From positions 14,971,001-15,035,000 of the forward strand of contig NC_134120.1 in the NCBI RefSeq assembly GCF_040939455.1: a stretch of 64,000 nucleotides of DNA, in the 5' to 3' direction. Origin of the DNA: Microcebus murinus (lineage: Eukaryota > Chordata > Mammalia > Primates > Cheirogaleidae). The translations under genes were made by a program, and so were the position numbers. Numbering within the stretch: the first letter of the stretch is position 1; each line of letters begins with the position of its first letter. Positions 34,963 to 47,870 of this stretch are shown piece by piece. The notes below the pieces were generated by a model that made no database searches, was not told the origin of the DNA, and saw nothing but the letters and a program-made list of their open reading frames with translations.

Positions 34963-35154
34963 GTTTCATATTAAAGTGTTTAGTTCCTGTGTAAGCCCTC
35001 TTTTCGTAGAACATATTACATAAAGTGAAAAAGACTAAGATTGGGCAAGCTGAACAGCCTCTGTTCCTTTGCCCCTGGACTATCCATTTCTGTGCTTTGA
35101 TACACTTCTACACAGCGCTTTAGCCCTCAGTATATTCTTATAAAATGTTACCGT

Positions 35155-35480
35155 CTTAGTCTGTTCATGCTGCTATAACAAAATACCTGAGACTGGGTGA
35201 TTTATACATACAGTAATAGCAATTTATTTTCTCATAGCCTGGGAGTCTGGAAAGTCCAAGATAAAGGCAGGTTTGGTGTCTGGTGAAGACTCATTCCTCG
35301 TCGATGGTGTTATCTAGGTGTCCTCGTGTGGCAGAAGAACAAAGGGCCCGAGCTAGTTCCCTCCAGCCTCTTACAGGCACTGATCCACTCAACTTTACCA
35401 CCACCCATCTTTCTTTGCCACCATAATGGAGATCCAGTTCACATGAATTTTGGGGGACATTCAGAACAAAGCAGTCACCT
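35155..35480 (-). mobile_element. MLT1-type LTR (ERVL-MaLR), antisense
   Basis: 'cttagtctgttcatgctgctataacaaaatacctgagactgggtgatttata', 'tttggtgtctggtgaagac' and 'tgaattttgggggacattcagaacaaag' give a clear antisense MaLR LTR, opposite in orientation to the copy at 1.04 kb. No internal region is attached. Confidence 0.82.
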
Positions 35481-35824
35481 AAATGATGATTGATTTTTTT
35501 TTTTTTTCTTTAGAACTATAGAACACAAGAATTGACAGGTAGCTACGAAATCCCTAAATCTCTTCCCCTGCGGGTTCTGCATTCAAGAATGTTGATTCAG
35601 AAAGAAAGTGGTTCCCCTTTTCAGAGGATAATCAGTCTCCTTGATTACTTGTTAAAGGTCCAGTTTGGTGCTTGTTTTTAATACTTTTCTAACACATCTG
35701 TCTTTGGAATAAGGCAGTGAATCTCAAAGTCCCTGCAGGCGTCTGTATATGGCGACAATTTTCATAACGCTGTGTTGACCTTGCCTTCTTTTATAGCAGG
35801 GGATTTTGGTTTCCATTTGTGGTA

Positions 35825-35935
35825 CTCGTGTTCAAACTTGGTAGCATCTTAGAAGCACCTGAGGAGGAGCTTTTAAAGACATGAATGCCTTGGGTCCCCT
35901 GTACCCCCCATAGATTTAGCTGTGTGAATTTTTAA
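35825..35935 (+). mobile_element. MER5-like DNA transposon relic
   Basis: 'tcaaacttggtagcatcttagaagcacctgaggaggagctttta' resembles the MER5A start 'tctcaaactttagtgtgcatcagaatcacctggagggctt'. Short and diverged. Confidence 0.45.
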
Positions 35936-37717
35936 CTGCCCAGTTGATACTAATGTATAGCCATGGTTGAGTACCATCACCTTACAATCATGATTTACTA
36001 TTTTCTTTATCTGTGATATGTTTGTTTTTTTTAAGATCAGAGAAAAAAATAGCCCAGGGCTTTACAGGAATGCCTGAGATTTGGTAAACACCTATGAGGC
36101 TGGTGAGATGATCATTTCACCTGGCCAACGTCACCATGGCGTCTGATGGCAAAAGTTTCTGAGCTTATCCAAGCCTCTTTCTGTTACAATTTTTGCTATG
36201 TCAAGAAGCTTCACACTTGAAACAACCATGCTGGTACTAGCAGGAAGCTGAAGCTCCCCTTGGACCTGGGTCATCCTGTTTTGAGGCACCACCTCCATGG
36301 TAGGACTTAAAAACCCTCTGTCGTGACTGCTGCTTTGGTGGCAGGAAGCTGAACCCTGTATTTTGTTGCCTCAGTCCTTGGAGTATAGTGAGATTAGAAA
36401 GTTATGTTCACAAGATATTGGCAGTTGCAACAATCGCAAATATATTTTTAGAACTTTAAAAAACTGTTGCGTGTCTCAGTAGTGAGGCCTATGTTCCTTC
36501 TCCACTGCCTTCCTCCCCACCTGGCTGTGCATCGCAGCCCTGAAGATGCTGTCATTTGCAGCTGAGTCCCAAATGTTCTGTCATAGCCTTGGAATGGTTC
36601 TACCGCAGGCCAGAGAGAACTTGAGGTTGAACTGTGAAGGTCTGGCCAATGAGAAGGAAACATCAATAACATTCCCTTCCAGCCTGGTGGCCTTGCAATG
36701 AACAAGAGCAGCCAGTGTGGCAAAGCGCTGCTTTTCCAGAAGCTCTGCAGAGCAAGCAGGTGGCTGCATGTTGTCTTCAGTTGCATTTCTAGCCTCAGCT
36801 GTGGCCCAGGCAGACCACCCTTCTTTTTATACAGAAAAGTGATTCTGCTGCTAAGCTCAGTCCCTCCCCGACCATTTGGACCGGGTTATTCCTAGTGGTC
36901 TTGTGGTCTGGGCCTTTGTGCACCGGGGAAGGTGTTTAATATAAACTACACAATTCATTTTGACAGCCTTGGCCCATCTCTCCCGAAGCGAGGAGCTGCT
37001 CATGACTTTCTTCTATTCTCAGTCTGTGTGTTTTGATTGCAAAATCAGGCATTCCTTTGAATTCATGTGTGTCCGGACTTAAAAACAAACTAGCTGCATT
37101 TTCAATAGTGCAGACTCCTCCCCTCTTTGGGGCTGTGGGTGGACTCGTTTATCCTTCAAAGTGGAGAAAATGATAACCTGTAAACAGAATGTTACCCTCC
37201 TGCCACCACCTGGGCTTGAAGACAAAGGGGCAGTCCCAAAGTGCTGCTCCTGTAGCAAGGGTTTCCTAGCATGTATAGGATGAGACTTTTGCAATTTTTA
37301 GAACAATCCTATTGCCATTTATGTATTACCTGGGTGTATGTGTTATGTGAATGTGTTCCTTCCAAGTAATTATCCAGCATGACACCTTGTCCTTGTGTGG
37401 CCATTGCTCAGAAAGAGGCAGGGTGACCAAGCACACAGAGCAAGCTGGCGGGTGAGGAGGGCCTGGTTTGAGTATTTGCTCTGCCAACTCATAATTCTGT
37501 GCTGGGCCAAGTGCCCTGACCGCACGCCACGCCTTGGGTCCCTCCCTTGAAATGGGAGTCGATGGTAGAGTGTACCTGGTTGGTTCAAGAGTAGAAAAAA
37601 ATGATTTCAAAGGACTTAACATAGACACTCACAGAATGGTAGCTGTTAACCTGCGGTGGGCAGAAGCAGTGACCAGTGACATCTGTGAGCCTGTCTTGTC
37701 CTTTAGCTCCTACTTTT
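35936..37717. other. single-copy stretch
   Basis: No repeat or exon recognised. Several overlapping frames at 36448-36895 on both strands are unconvincing. Confidence 0.4.
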
Positions 37718-38210
37718 TTTTTTTTTTCAAAGATTTTATTTTTTAGAGCAGTTTTAGATTTGCAGCAGAATTGAGGGGAAGGTAACAGATTTCCCACATA
37801 CCCCTGACTCCATACGTGCATGGACAGCCTTCCCCACTACCAAGATTCCCCCAGAGTGGGATTATACACGTTATAATCAGTGAACCTGCATGGATATGTC
37901 ATTGTCACTCGGAGTCCATAGTTTACATTAAGGTTCCCTCTTGGAGTTGTCCATCCTGTGGGTTTGGACAAGCGTCATGGCATGCATCCACCATGACAGT
38001 GGCACCCAGAGCATTTTCACTGTCCTAAGAATCCTGTGCTCTGTCTGTTCCTTCCTCCCTTGCAGCCCTGACATCGCTGATAGTTCTGCAGATTCCATAG
38101 TTCTGCCTTTTCCACAGTGTCGTATTATGGAACTGTACAATGTATATAGCCTTTACCTACCACCTTTTCAATCTTAGTGTTTTTTCACTCATTTTTTCCA
38201 TCACATTTGG
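37718..38210 (-). mobile_element. L1M 3' end, antisense
   Basis: T tail, then 'aaagattttattttttagagcagttttagatttgcagcagaattgag', 'agatttcccacatacccc', 'agtccatagtttacattaaggttccctctt', 'gtgggtttggacaa' and 'ctgaataatatttga', the antisense order of a mid-aged L1M 3' UTR. Confidence 0.8.
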
Positions 38211-40728
38211 CCCTGAATAATATTTGACTCTTACCAAGGATCTAAACAAATCTGAGAGTTGCTACTCCTGAGACTATCTAGAAGAACATGTTGCAGACTA
38301 TGAAAATACCAACAGACGAGTTTCCCGTAGTTTCTGAAAAATGGTGGGATTGTTGACATGAGATGCAACTGCTAGAAGTTTCTACTTGGAAGGGCAGGCT
38401 GCTGGTTTGGACAGATCAGCCTAAAGGGCAGTGCATGTTACTTCATCTATGCAGGACTTAAGAGAGGCAGCCTTATGCCAGCCCTGCAAACGAAGGCCCT
38501 CTTGGACGCTTCTGTGACACGCAGGACCACCGTTGGAGGTCACTGGGCGAGAGGAAGGAACTTTGGGAGCAGATGCAGGGAAGGTGGGAAGACGCCGAGG
38601 AAAGCAGACTTTGAATGACCCAGTGCCAGGACAGTCTAGAGAACACATTCAGGCAGACTTCTTTGCATGAAGAAGGGTGACGGTGCTGGAGTCTCATTTA
38701 GATGGGCTGTGAGGGTGAGTCCATGGACTCGGTGACCAGCGGTGACATCTGTGAGTTGCCTACTATCATCACTGTGCAGCAGGTTTCCACATGGAGCTAA
38801 GGTGATATTGCAAAGTTGGATTCCTGATATGAAGGCAAAAAATAAAGGGACTGTGGCTGTGGCCCCTTTCTTTCATCAGGAGCTCTGGCTGTGTGAGCGA
38901 CAGCAGGGTAGATGGGCCTGGAAAGTCAGGGATATCCGAGTTCCTTTGCTACGGTGTGGTCTGGCCAGGTCAGTCACCTCTCTGAGCCTCCTTTTGCTCC
39001 CCTGTGAAATGAGGGCAGTGCCGTGTTTCTTGGAGGGTGGTTTTGGGATTTGGTTGCAGCGTGTGTAATGTGAGGCACGAGTGGATGCATGGTAAATTGT
39101 GGAAATTATTATTTAGGTTAATTTATTCATATGCCTGCCGCTTTCCTATACAAGGGGGGGGAAGGTTCAATCATCTCATCTGTTCTGTGAGCAAACACTG
39201 AGAGGATTTGTAGACAAAAGCTGTGACTCCAGCGGCCCCAAGGCAGGTTGTCAGGCAGTGGAGACACCTGGAAAGATAAATGTGGTGAGTTCAGGCCCAA
39301 GTCCAAGAAGAACGAGGGACCAGCTCATCTCGCCTGCTGGATGCCCATCTGCACACCCTTGGGAAGAGTATGGGCGCCTACAACAGGCACCCTTTGTCAC
39401 AGCTCCTGGGTCTTTGTGCACGGGGTTGGGTTTTTATTTAGCTGTTCCTTTCATAGCTGGGTCCACCAGTGAGTGATGTACCACTCCCTGGCAGCCTCTG
39501 TCTTGCTCCGAATCCCTGGGAAGCCCTTCCCAGAGAGGTGTGGCCTTTCAGATCCTTCAGTGCACCTTACACCTCTGCCAGGACTTCAGATACCAAGTTT
39601 GACTCCGCTGGGCTTTGTCACTTCCTCCTCCCGTGGTCCTACCTGCTTTACCCTCCGTGGTGTCCCCTACAGCAGACTGAGTCCAGTTGCCCGCACAGCC
39701 CTGACCAGAGTAGGGATGTTATTCTGGAAACCTTTTCCCTTTGGCAACTGACCTGGGATCCTGCCACATACCGGATTAGAATTCAGATAGTCCCGTGTAG
39801 GTTAGAAATAACTCACCTAAAGTAATGAGGGGCTCAGCTTTTTCTTTTGAAAGCTGCAGAGTGGTGACTATACTGCCGTGGGGAGAATTCCAGGTCTGCA
39901 AGTTGCCCCCTTTTCACCTGCTCCAAAGTCCTTTTCTTCCAACCGGTAAATGCTCCCAGAAAGTCCTAGAAGAAGTGGCATTCTTGTATTTAGCCAGGGT
40001 GATCTCTCCAGCACACTAAAAGAGAGTAAGGGATGAAGAAGTACTGAGGTCAGAGGTGAAGAGAAAACTTCTAGGCCACCTAGGAGGGTGCCCCAAGAGG
40101 CGCTGTCATAATATGGGGACAAAAGTACGTGTCTCTTTGTGTGCATGTGAGTCTCTCCCTCCCCTCCCACCTTGGCTCCCAGCGATGAGGACCAAAACTT
40201 TAGAACTGTGGAGTAATAACACTGGGAGTGTGTGTCCCGTCCTGTCCGGCTCTCTGCCATAAACTCCCACCTGCTGGCCTGTCTCGTGTTGAAAGAATTG
40301 AGGTCTCCTTTCCTCAGTGATGTGTAGAACACTAGGAGTTCATGAAAACTGTTCCATCAAAAGTGGAGTTAGATATAAATCCAGCTGGAATAGTTTAAGG
40401 ACCTCTTCCCCTCAACAAAATAAGGGGAGTTTTAAGAAAATCTATGGGTTTAAAAACATCTGAAATTCACTTCGGGGACCATAAGCCAATGAGAAGAAAA
40501 TTCCAAGTGAGGAGAATGAGATGTGGCCATTCTGACCAGATTAAAAAAAAATCCACTAAAATCACTCCATAAAATTAAGTCTGTTGGCCAAAAAAAGCAA
40601 AAAGCACAGTTAAGCGGAACAGAATAAATCATAGAACTTTACATCTGAGGCTTTAATATATAGTAAAGCAGATATCACACTGGAGAAGGAATAGTTATTT
40701 ATATGTAGATTTGGAACAACTGGCTTTC
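38211..40728. other. single-copy stretch with one MIR fragment
   Basis: Apart from the MIR piece at 38955-39090 I see nothing to name. Three mutually overlapping frames at 39248-39825 show no consistent coding signal. Confidence 0.4.
38955..39090 (+). mobile_element. MIR fragment, sense
   Basis: 'ggtcagtcacctctctgagcctccttttgctcccctgtgaaatgagggcagtgccgtg' corresponds to the central MIR. The 3' part fades out. Confidence 0.55.
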
Positions 40729-40903
40729 TGACAGCTGGGGTGGTGCACACCTGTAGTCCCAGCTACTTGGGAGGCTGAGGCAGGAGGACCGCTTGAGCCC
40801 AGGAGTTCGAGGCTGCAGTACATCATGATCACACCTGTGAATATCCACTGCACTCCAGCCTGGGCAACATAGTGAGACCCTATCTCTTACACAAAAAAAC
40901 AAA
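40729..40903 (+). mobile_element. Alu-related monomer, old
   Basis: Single right-arm-like unit: 'ggtggtgcacacctgtagtcccagctacttgggaggctgaggcaggagg', 'cactgcactccagcctgggcaacatagtgagacc', ending in an A-rich tail. The perfect 11-bp duplication aactggctttc occurs at 40718-40728 and 40904-40914, so it inserted as a monomer rather than being half of a broken dimer. Confidence 0.9.
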
Positions 40904-40914
40904 AACTGGCTTTC

Positions 40915-42574
40915 AATTTGAGGAAAACATATTTAGTACCCTTCTTCACATGATAGTCCAAGTAAATAGAGATGAAAACAAAAATCTTAATTGTATGTTT
41001 GGATTCAGATAAATATGTAATACACGATGGTGGCCTCATTTCCATTATTTAAATCATTTATGCTTTTGAGGTAAACAGTTACCTTGGGGCTAATACATAT
41101 TAATGTTTTCTAGTTACATTCTATTGTCTAATTTTAGAAAAAAGTCTTAATTTCTAAGTGCTAAAAGAATTATTAGATATTTTATAACTATGACCATTTA
41201 GCAATCCTGACATAACATTGAAATTCAGTGACTGCATTTTATGTAGTACCTGGGGTAGCAGATACTCATTCTCTCCTTCGCTATCTGAAAGGTAAAATAG
41301 TTATGTAAAGTTTCTCAGTTTTGAATCAAGTAATTAAACTATAGCTTAAAAAAAAAATCTGTAGTCCACAGGCACATACATAATACATTCTGAGCACTCT
41401 TTCATCCTGGATACCTTTTAATGGCCCTCGAGGTTTAGTTGCAAAAAAGGACTTTTCTAAGGATATTACAAATGTGTATGCCTGAAGACATACAGTTAAC
41501 GACTTCTGAGAGTAACAGTGGCTATTCCAAATTTTACATCTTTAAATTGCCTGCACGCTGCCATAAAATCCACATAGAAAATTAACCCATAGTTATGAGG
41601 GATATTGAACTTTCAGACATAATCAAGTATGGTTCAAAATTGATTATTATTGTTTTAGATTTCCTAGGTTTTTAAATTACTTAATTCTGAAAGAACAAAT
41701 AGAATCCACTTAGATCTTTGAGGTGAGTGGCATAATCAATTAATTTATGGAACGTCTGATTAATGGTGCATGATGTGAAGGTTTTACATACTGGCTGAAT
41801 TAGTGACGTACCTGCCTTGTCCTTTTCAGCCCGCAGTGGTGACGGATCCAGCAGTAGCATTTTGGAGACGGAGGCACGTGATAAACACAGCTCAGGTCTC
41901 TCCTTACTAATCCCGAGGTCAGGAGAATGGTCTTGAAGCATGTGTCTACTAATTCCAGGTGCCTCATAAGCCTAAAACTAAAAAGCTGTGTGGCAAAATT
42001 CTCCAGGAAAGGGTGTCGCTCCTGAGTCAAAGGCCAGCCAGGGCAGTGCGGGCACTGCTTTTAACACATCAGGGAAAATCTCTGAAAAAGTAGCCCCAAG
42101 CAGTGTCTGCCTCTGGCTTTCATCCCACCTCCTGCCCTGTGACCTGCTCTTAGCTGGACAAAGACAGGCAGTCAACCTCCCTGATGGAAAATTGCATTTT
42201 TCTTCCTTTTAAGTAAAGTCACCTTTCTCATATTTCCCATTTTTCTTTCTCTGAAGCTGACCTTTGGGCAAGTTTTAAGATGAAAGCTTTGCCATAGGCT
42301 GGGCCTATTGTCATGCAGATGCCATCTTCAAAGATAGTTTTGCTGCCTGAAGAACCTCAGACTAAGATTTGTAAGCATTTCAAACTTCCATTTGACATCA
42401 AAGGAGTTGCTGAAAGCCTAAAGCTTGCAGGTAATGACGGGAAGTGCAAAAGAAACATAGCTCCTGCTCCTAAGATTCTGGAATAATTCTTTCAACCACC
42501 AGATCACATGAAGCCACCATCCAGTGATGATCTTGGTCATTATTGCCGTCACTGTCATAAAGTAAACTGGTATG
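40915..42574. other. single-copy, AT-rich stretch
   Basis: Mostly AT-rich with no repeat family I can name and no exon I can support. Confidence 0.4.
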
Positions 42575-42700
42575 GTGCAGTGGCTCTCTGCTTTGGCTGC
42601 TAATTTGAATCACCTGGGCAGCTTTTATGGCAGCTAATGCTTGGGTTCCAGTCTCGAAGGTCCTGGTGTAGCCGGTCTGGGGTGAAGCCTGCATCACTAG
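42575..42700 (+). mobile_element. MER5A-like DNA transposon relic
   Basis: 'gcagtggctctctgctttggctgctaatttgaatcacctgggcagctttta' and 'gtagccggtctggggtgaagcctgcatc' follow MER5A in sense with moderate divergence. Confidence 0.65.
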
Positions 42701-42714
42701 ATTTGTACGACCAA

Positions 42715-42865
42715 GGTTAAATCAGTCAGTAGCTTCACAGCAACCTTGTGACAGGCAGTATCCTTCCCATTTTGCAGCTGTATCCGAGGGTGATGAACCA
42801 CCTTGCCTAACATCACACAGTCGGTCAAGGGCAGAGTTAGGATGAGAAACAAAGGCCTCCATCCA
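42715..42865 (-). mobile_element. MIR SINE, antisense
   Basis: 'cagcaaccttgtgacaggcagtatccttcccattttgcag', 'ggtgatgaaccaccttgcctaacatcacacagtcggtcaagggcagagttaggatga' match the antisense MIR core and head. Confidence 0.65.
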
Positions 42866-44309
42866 AGTGGGCTTTGAAAATTTAAGTTTGGCAGTGCATT
42901 TATCACACTGTGGCCAGTGTGAAATTCTTTGGTTATTACATTATGAATCCATTTCTGGGAAACTCGATGCAACTCGTTTAATCCTGGAACCTCTCCAACC
43001 TTAACAGACCCTTCTGTGCACCAAACTCTAGCGCTGGAAGGGAGAGGGATGACGGTGGCTCGGCCCAAGGAAGAGCCAGGACTGAGGAATGGGTCTGACA
43101 CCAAGCCTCAGAGTTCCAGCCAGGGCGGCACTGCCTCCCTCTGGCCGGGGAAGCCTTCCTCCCGGGGGCGGCATGCTCTCTGGGAGGGAAGGGGTGGCTT
43201 TTTAGTTGGTCTTCAGTATCTACACTTGAACCTGACTTAACTTTCTAAATATTTTAGAGAATGACACTTAACCTGAAATTGCTTTGGAGCTTGCATTAAC
43301 CATGTTTGGAGTCTCCCATAGATCATTGAGCCATCGCTTTTCGGGGCTTGCTTTGACTCCCTGTTTTCTGTCTTCATTTTGGCAATTCTTCATTTAGGAT
43401 AAGCGTTTTCCAAATCTGTCATCTCCTGACCTCTGTCCCTCCCTGTGCCCAGCACCCAGATTCCCCCGCACAGACCCCGCCGCAGCCCACGTAGGCATGA
43501 GAAGCCTGCTGCCCTCAGCGGCTCTTCTGCAGAGCTGGTCTCCTGCTGGTTCCCAAGCAGGTCCTTCCTCGGGGTGGGAGGGACGCCCTGAGCATGTGCG
43601 AGATGGGAGGAGGCTGGGCCGCCTGCTCTGTGGGGTCTGTGACTTGTTCTGGGGCCACGGCAGAGCTCTGTGGTTGTTGCTCAGGCTCTTGTGACGCCTT
43701 CAGATTTTCCTCTTGATCCTGATAAGGGCTGTGGGGGTAAGATTTTTTTTAAGTAACCTATGTCTGATAATAGTCCCCCTGGTGAGTGTCTTCTTTCCTA
43801 AAAGAGCCTGCTTGCTTTCAACTTTCTTGTTCCCTTCTCCTCTACAAATACCGAGTGCCTACTACCCACATCGTTTGAGCTTTGTCATTGAACCTCCTAT
43901 TTTAAGTCCAGTCATTTCCCCTAAGTACTGGTCTTTGCCCTCCTCCTCCCCGCACCCACTTCAAGCCCCTGGTCAGAGAGCTTCCTGGAGGTCTGGGGTC
44001 TGTCTTTGAATTCCTGTAGGGTTTAAAGCCCATACCTTCCAATTAAGCACTTAATGACATGCCCTCTCGGTGCAGTCTCTCATTCTTTCAGTGTGTGTAA
44101 GTCTTGTCTTCCAACCAGACCAGGAATTCTTTTGTTCTTGGGTCCAGCTAGCCATCTAATAGACGTGGTTCAAAAAAAAATTGCTCTTGGGATTGACTGT
44201 TTTGAGTTCTTTCCCATAAACCACCTTAGGTGAGAGGAAGTCGCATGAGGTGCACCTTAAGAGTCATCCACCTGGCGCACAGCACAGCACTGCCCTTCTT
44301 AGGCTTCAC

Positions 44310-44430
44310 AATACCTTGGGCCACATCTTGGCTCCATCGCCTATCAGCTGTGTGCTGGTGGCTGACCGAAGCCTCCGTTTCCGCAGGCCCTTAGCCCAGT
44401 GCCTGGCTACTAATAAAGCTGCGGAAATAT
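44310..44430 (+). mobile_element. MIR fragment, sense
   Basis: 'tatcagctgtgtgctggtggctgaccgaagcctccgtttccgcag' and 'tagcccagtgcctggctactaataaag' agree with two distant parts of the MIR consensus, suggesting an internal deletion. Confidence 0.45.
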
Positions 44431-44574
44431 TCATCCTTACTGGTAAAGCAAGCTGTCCAGAGAGCTTCTACTTTTTAGGGAAGAAAATGACAGTCTCCAG
44501 CTAGGGATGTTCCTGTCCCCGGTAGGCCAGAGGGAAGGTGGCGGGGGCAGCAGTGGGGCACGTGGGCCCTGGAA

Positions 44575-44592
44575 TTGTCCTTGTCCTTGTCC
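44575..44592. repeat. (TTGTCC)3 short tandem repeat
   Basis: Three exact hexamer units. Confidence 0.9.
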
Positions 44593-46224
44593 TTTTGCTG
44601 CCCTGGAGGAGGTGGGAGGTTGGGGCCCTCCAGGGCACACTGCTCTAAGCTGCTACCATGACACTGGTTAGAAGCGAGGGGTAGGAATTGTGAAGAACCA
44701 GTGTTTCTGCCAAATAATTAAGATCTTATTTAACACTTGGGATTTGCCCCAATCACACTCAGCCTGTTCAAAGACTTGCTGAATAAAACACCATCCTTGA
44801 AGCCCACGCTATAGGATTCCTGCTTAGCCCTGTGGATTCCAGGAACTCTCAGTAGAGGTGTCCCGTGGCCCAGGGTATGAGTCGTCACAAAGAGCCCCGC
44901 AGCCTGTCGTTTCTAAGCAGGACTGCAAGCGTGCGGACTGAGTGGCTTTAAAGCAGCAAACAGTAGACTTCGCGCTGCTCTGAGACTCTTTGGACATCTG
45001 TTTTCTCAGTGATTACATACCTCGGTCAATAAACCTGAACTTTATGCTCCAGCCTCGGGCTATTTGAAGTCTTTAGCTTGATGTCATGACTTTCCTTTTT
45101 TCTGCACTCAATGAACAGAAATGCTTTTTGGCAATCCTCAGCTTTGCCTGAGTGCGGACTTCCAAAGAGAGTTTTGAATCGTGGTCTTTCTACTTTCTGA
45201 AAACTTGTGGTTGCCGTGCCTTGCCTTTGGAGTGGTGCTCAGAGAGGAAGGCTGCCCTGCCCGTGTGCCGCGGGAGGCCTTTCCTTTCTTCCTCTTTCTG
45301 GTCCTGGCGGGCACTCTTGCCAGCCCTCAGACAAGTGAAAATGCCAAACGTAGCAGCTGGGCGATGCCTGACAAATTACCAAGGGCAGAACTGCAACCGT
45401 TGTTCTCACGTTAAAAGAGCCAGAGCCGAGATCTTGTCTCGACACCATTCAGGTGTGTGGAGCTTCCAGTCCTTTGAAAGTGAGCGTGCCATTCCAGACG
45501 GTTTCATTTCCTCACTATCTCTGTGCTAACGCGTGGGGTCCTGTGTAGGGAAAGCAATTCAGGAAGCTGAATGCCCTTGGCTTTGGGGCATCTCGGGAGT
45601 TGACAGTTGTGCATAAAGAGGGGTTTGGGTTGTGCCCACGTTGAACACTCGCCATTTTCCTGGCGACAGCCCATGAATCCCCGGGGCTTTGGCAGAGAAA
45701 GCAGGAGCTGTGTCCGGAAATCGGCCTTGCTAGCCGGCTCCGTAGAGAACACGCCGCTTCCCCTTCGGCCGCTGTCTGAGGCTGTGCTCCCCGTGCATCC
45801 ACGCGGGAGTTGGTGAGTGTAAACTTTGGAGCCCTCTCAGGAAGTGGCTGCAGGCACTGACACTTCTCGCCCTGTTAGAAGAAAGGTCAGACAAGTGCAG
45901 TTATGTAAGGCGTGCGAGACAAAAGCCCTTCTGAAAATGAACACTTGGTGTGGTTAACTGCAACGCATTATATTCTGGTGGATTCCAAAATCTTTTATTG
46001 TTCAGAAGCTTTGTTCAATCCAATATGGCTTGAGGATAAGATTTCATCTGGCTGGAGTTCAGCAACCTTTTCTGTTCTAATGGTGTATTGGTTGGTCGCT
46101 TTACAAGGTAGCTGTTTAGGAGAGAGGAGTGAGGGGTCGATAGAGCTTAGAATGGTGTTAAATGGTCTTTATTTAAAAATCTGTTCTCGGAAATTACTTT
46201 TGAAACGATGTATTAAGTAATATA

Positions 46225-46640
46225 TACAAAAAGGGTATGAGGAAACTTACAATAAATACCGCTGTAGCCAACACTCAGCTTAAAATAGGAGAAATTTCAA
46301 CAAAGTTAACGGTCCCCCCTTGGTCCTCCCTTCTTGGTTTCAGCCAAGATTCTGGTCTAGCCAGAATATGGTCCAGCCAGATTTAACAATGATCCTGAAC
46401 TTGATATTTATCATTTCCATATATTTTCTTTTTACTTATATGTGTACACCTAAGTGACACAGTATTTTTCACATTTTTAACCTTCATATAAATGAAATAT
46501 TTTTATTTTTTTGTATGACATTATTCAATATCAGGTTTGTGTGCTACAGCCATGTAGACATATGTAATTTTAACTCACTTTCACTTTTCCATGATATCCC
46601 ATTGCATGAATACACTGAAGTCAAAAGAGCATTTATTTGT
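46225..46640 (-). mobile_element. old L1 fragment, antisense
   Basis: 'ccaacactcagcttaaaataggag', 'tatatgtgtacacctaagtgaca' and 'ttttccatgatatcccattgcatgaatacactgaag' suggest the antisense 3' part of an old L1M. Diverged, limits approximate. Confidence 0.45.
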
Positions 46641-47149
46641 TTGACACAGAAGCAAATGGAAATCTATCTTGCCCGATCACATTGAAATACTATCTGCCAA
46701 TATTTGCCCAATCATCTTGAAATAACTGGGGTCATTGCCTGTATGGGTAGGTCTTCTGGCATATTTTAAGATTTGGAAAATTTATGCTTTGGTAAGGTTT
46801 TATTATTAAGAGAGGAGTAAGACCCTCTATAGAATATGCCTTTGCATATTGACCAACATAATCAAATATGACACATGACGAATGGATTGGAGGAGGGTAA
46901 AACTGTTGAGGTAAAGATACTTTCAAAGTGAACTAGGCCTAACGTGTGAAGTCCTTGACTAAACAGTAGCAGTAGGGATTGGAAGAAATATAAAGACTTA
47001 AGAAATATAGAACCTGCAGTATTTGCTGAGCCAGATGTGGAAACTGAACTTAAAGGAATTTCCAAGAATGCCCCCGTCTGGCATTGAGTACTGAGTGGGT
47101 GGTGGACCTTCTCTCTAGCATGTGGAATACCTAGGAAGGAGCTTACTGG
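46641..47149. other. single-copy stretch
   Basis: AT-rich, nothing recognised. Confidence 0.4.
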
Positions 47150-47735
47150 TGATGAGGGTGGAAGTTAAGATGACTGATGTAGATTTGGACTTGTTAAGTT
47201 TAAGACATCTGTAAGAGATGTGAGAGGAGCTGTCCAGTTCGCAGCTGCATTTGTGAGTCTAGGGCACAGAGATTTGTGAGCTGGAGGCAAACGTTTGAGG
47301 ATTACTGGATAGGAACGGTAGTTGAAGCCAAGGAAGTAGATGATGCTTCAAGAAGAAGCAATGTACCATGAGACAGGAGGATGGCTGAAGACAGAGCCCA
47401 TCAGAATACTAAGAGGAGTTCAGAAATGAGTGTGAGGGGTATTAGATAAAATAAGGAGGGAGAAAATTGCTGTCCTGAAGATAGAGGGATTGGTCAACAG
47501 AACCAAACATGACAGGTCAAGTAAGGCAAGATCTCAAAGAAGTCCATTGGATTTAGCATCAGAGAGGACATTGGTGACCTTCGGGATAGCCATGTCAGTG
47601 AAAGATTAGGGCTAGAAGCTAGATCACGGGTGAGAGAACACTGGATAAGCAGGGAAAAGAGACGACAAGTGTAGACTGCTCCTTCATCAGGTTTGATGGA
47701 GCCTGGGAGAAACAGGTGGTAGCAAGGGAGTTACA
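47150..47735 (+). mobile_element. ancient mammalian interspersed repeat, 3' part
   Basis: 'tttggacttgttaagtttaagacatctgtaagagatgtgagaggagctgtcc', 'acaggtcaagtaaggcaagatctcaaagaagtccattggatttagcatcagagaggacattggtgacc' follow the 3' half of the same old family whose 5' half is at 32.19-33.08 kb. Divergence is high. Confidence 0.5.
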
Positions 47736-47739
47736 TAGG

Positions 47740-47870
47740 GCACAGCAGGAGGTGAGTGGCAGGTGAGATAGTGGAGCTTCATCTGTATTTACAGCCGCTC
47801 CCCATCACTTGCAAAAATAGTCTTCCATGAAACCAGTCTCTGGTGCCAAAAAGGTTGGGGATCACTGATC
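47740..47870 (+). mobile_element. MER1-like hAT transposon, internally deleted
   Basis: The first part (gcacagcaggaggtgagtgg, cttcatctgtatttacagcc, gctccccatcacttgc) joins directly to the element's end (aaaaatagtcttccatgaaacc, tggtgccaaaaaggttgggg). The middle is absent, which is common in non-autonomous hAT relics. Confidence 0.72.

Larger units (their letters stand above)
42866..46224. other. single-copy stretch, GC-rich in parts
   Basis: Contains CpG-rich patches (for example 45690-45800), a (TTGTCC)3 run at 44575-44592 and a weak MIR piece at 44310-44430. The frame at 45607-45816 ends beside a strong donor-like gtgagt and is discussed as a finding. No gene is called. Confidence 0.35.

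Noticed and set aside
39248..39825. Three overlapping plus-strand frames of 72-118 codons
   Set aside because: Different frames over the same GC-rich bases with no splice signals or motif; typical of chance.
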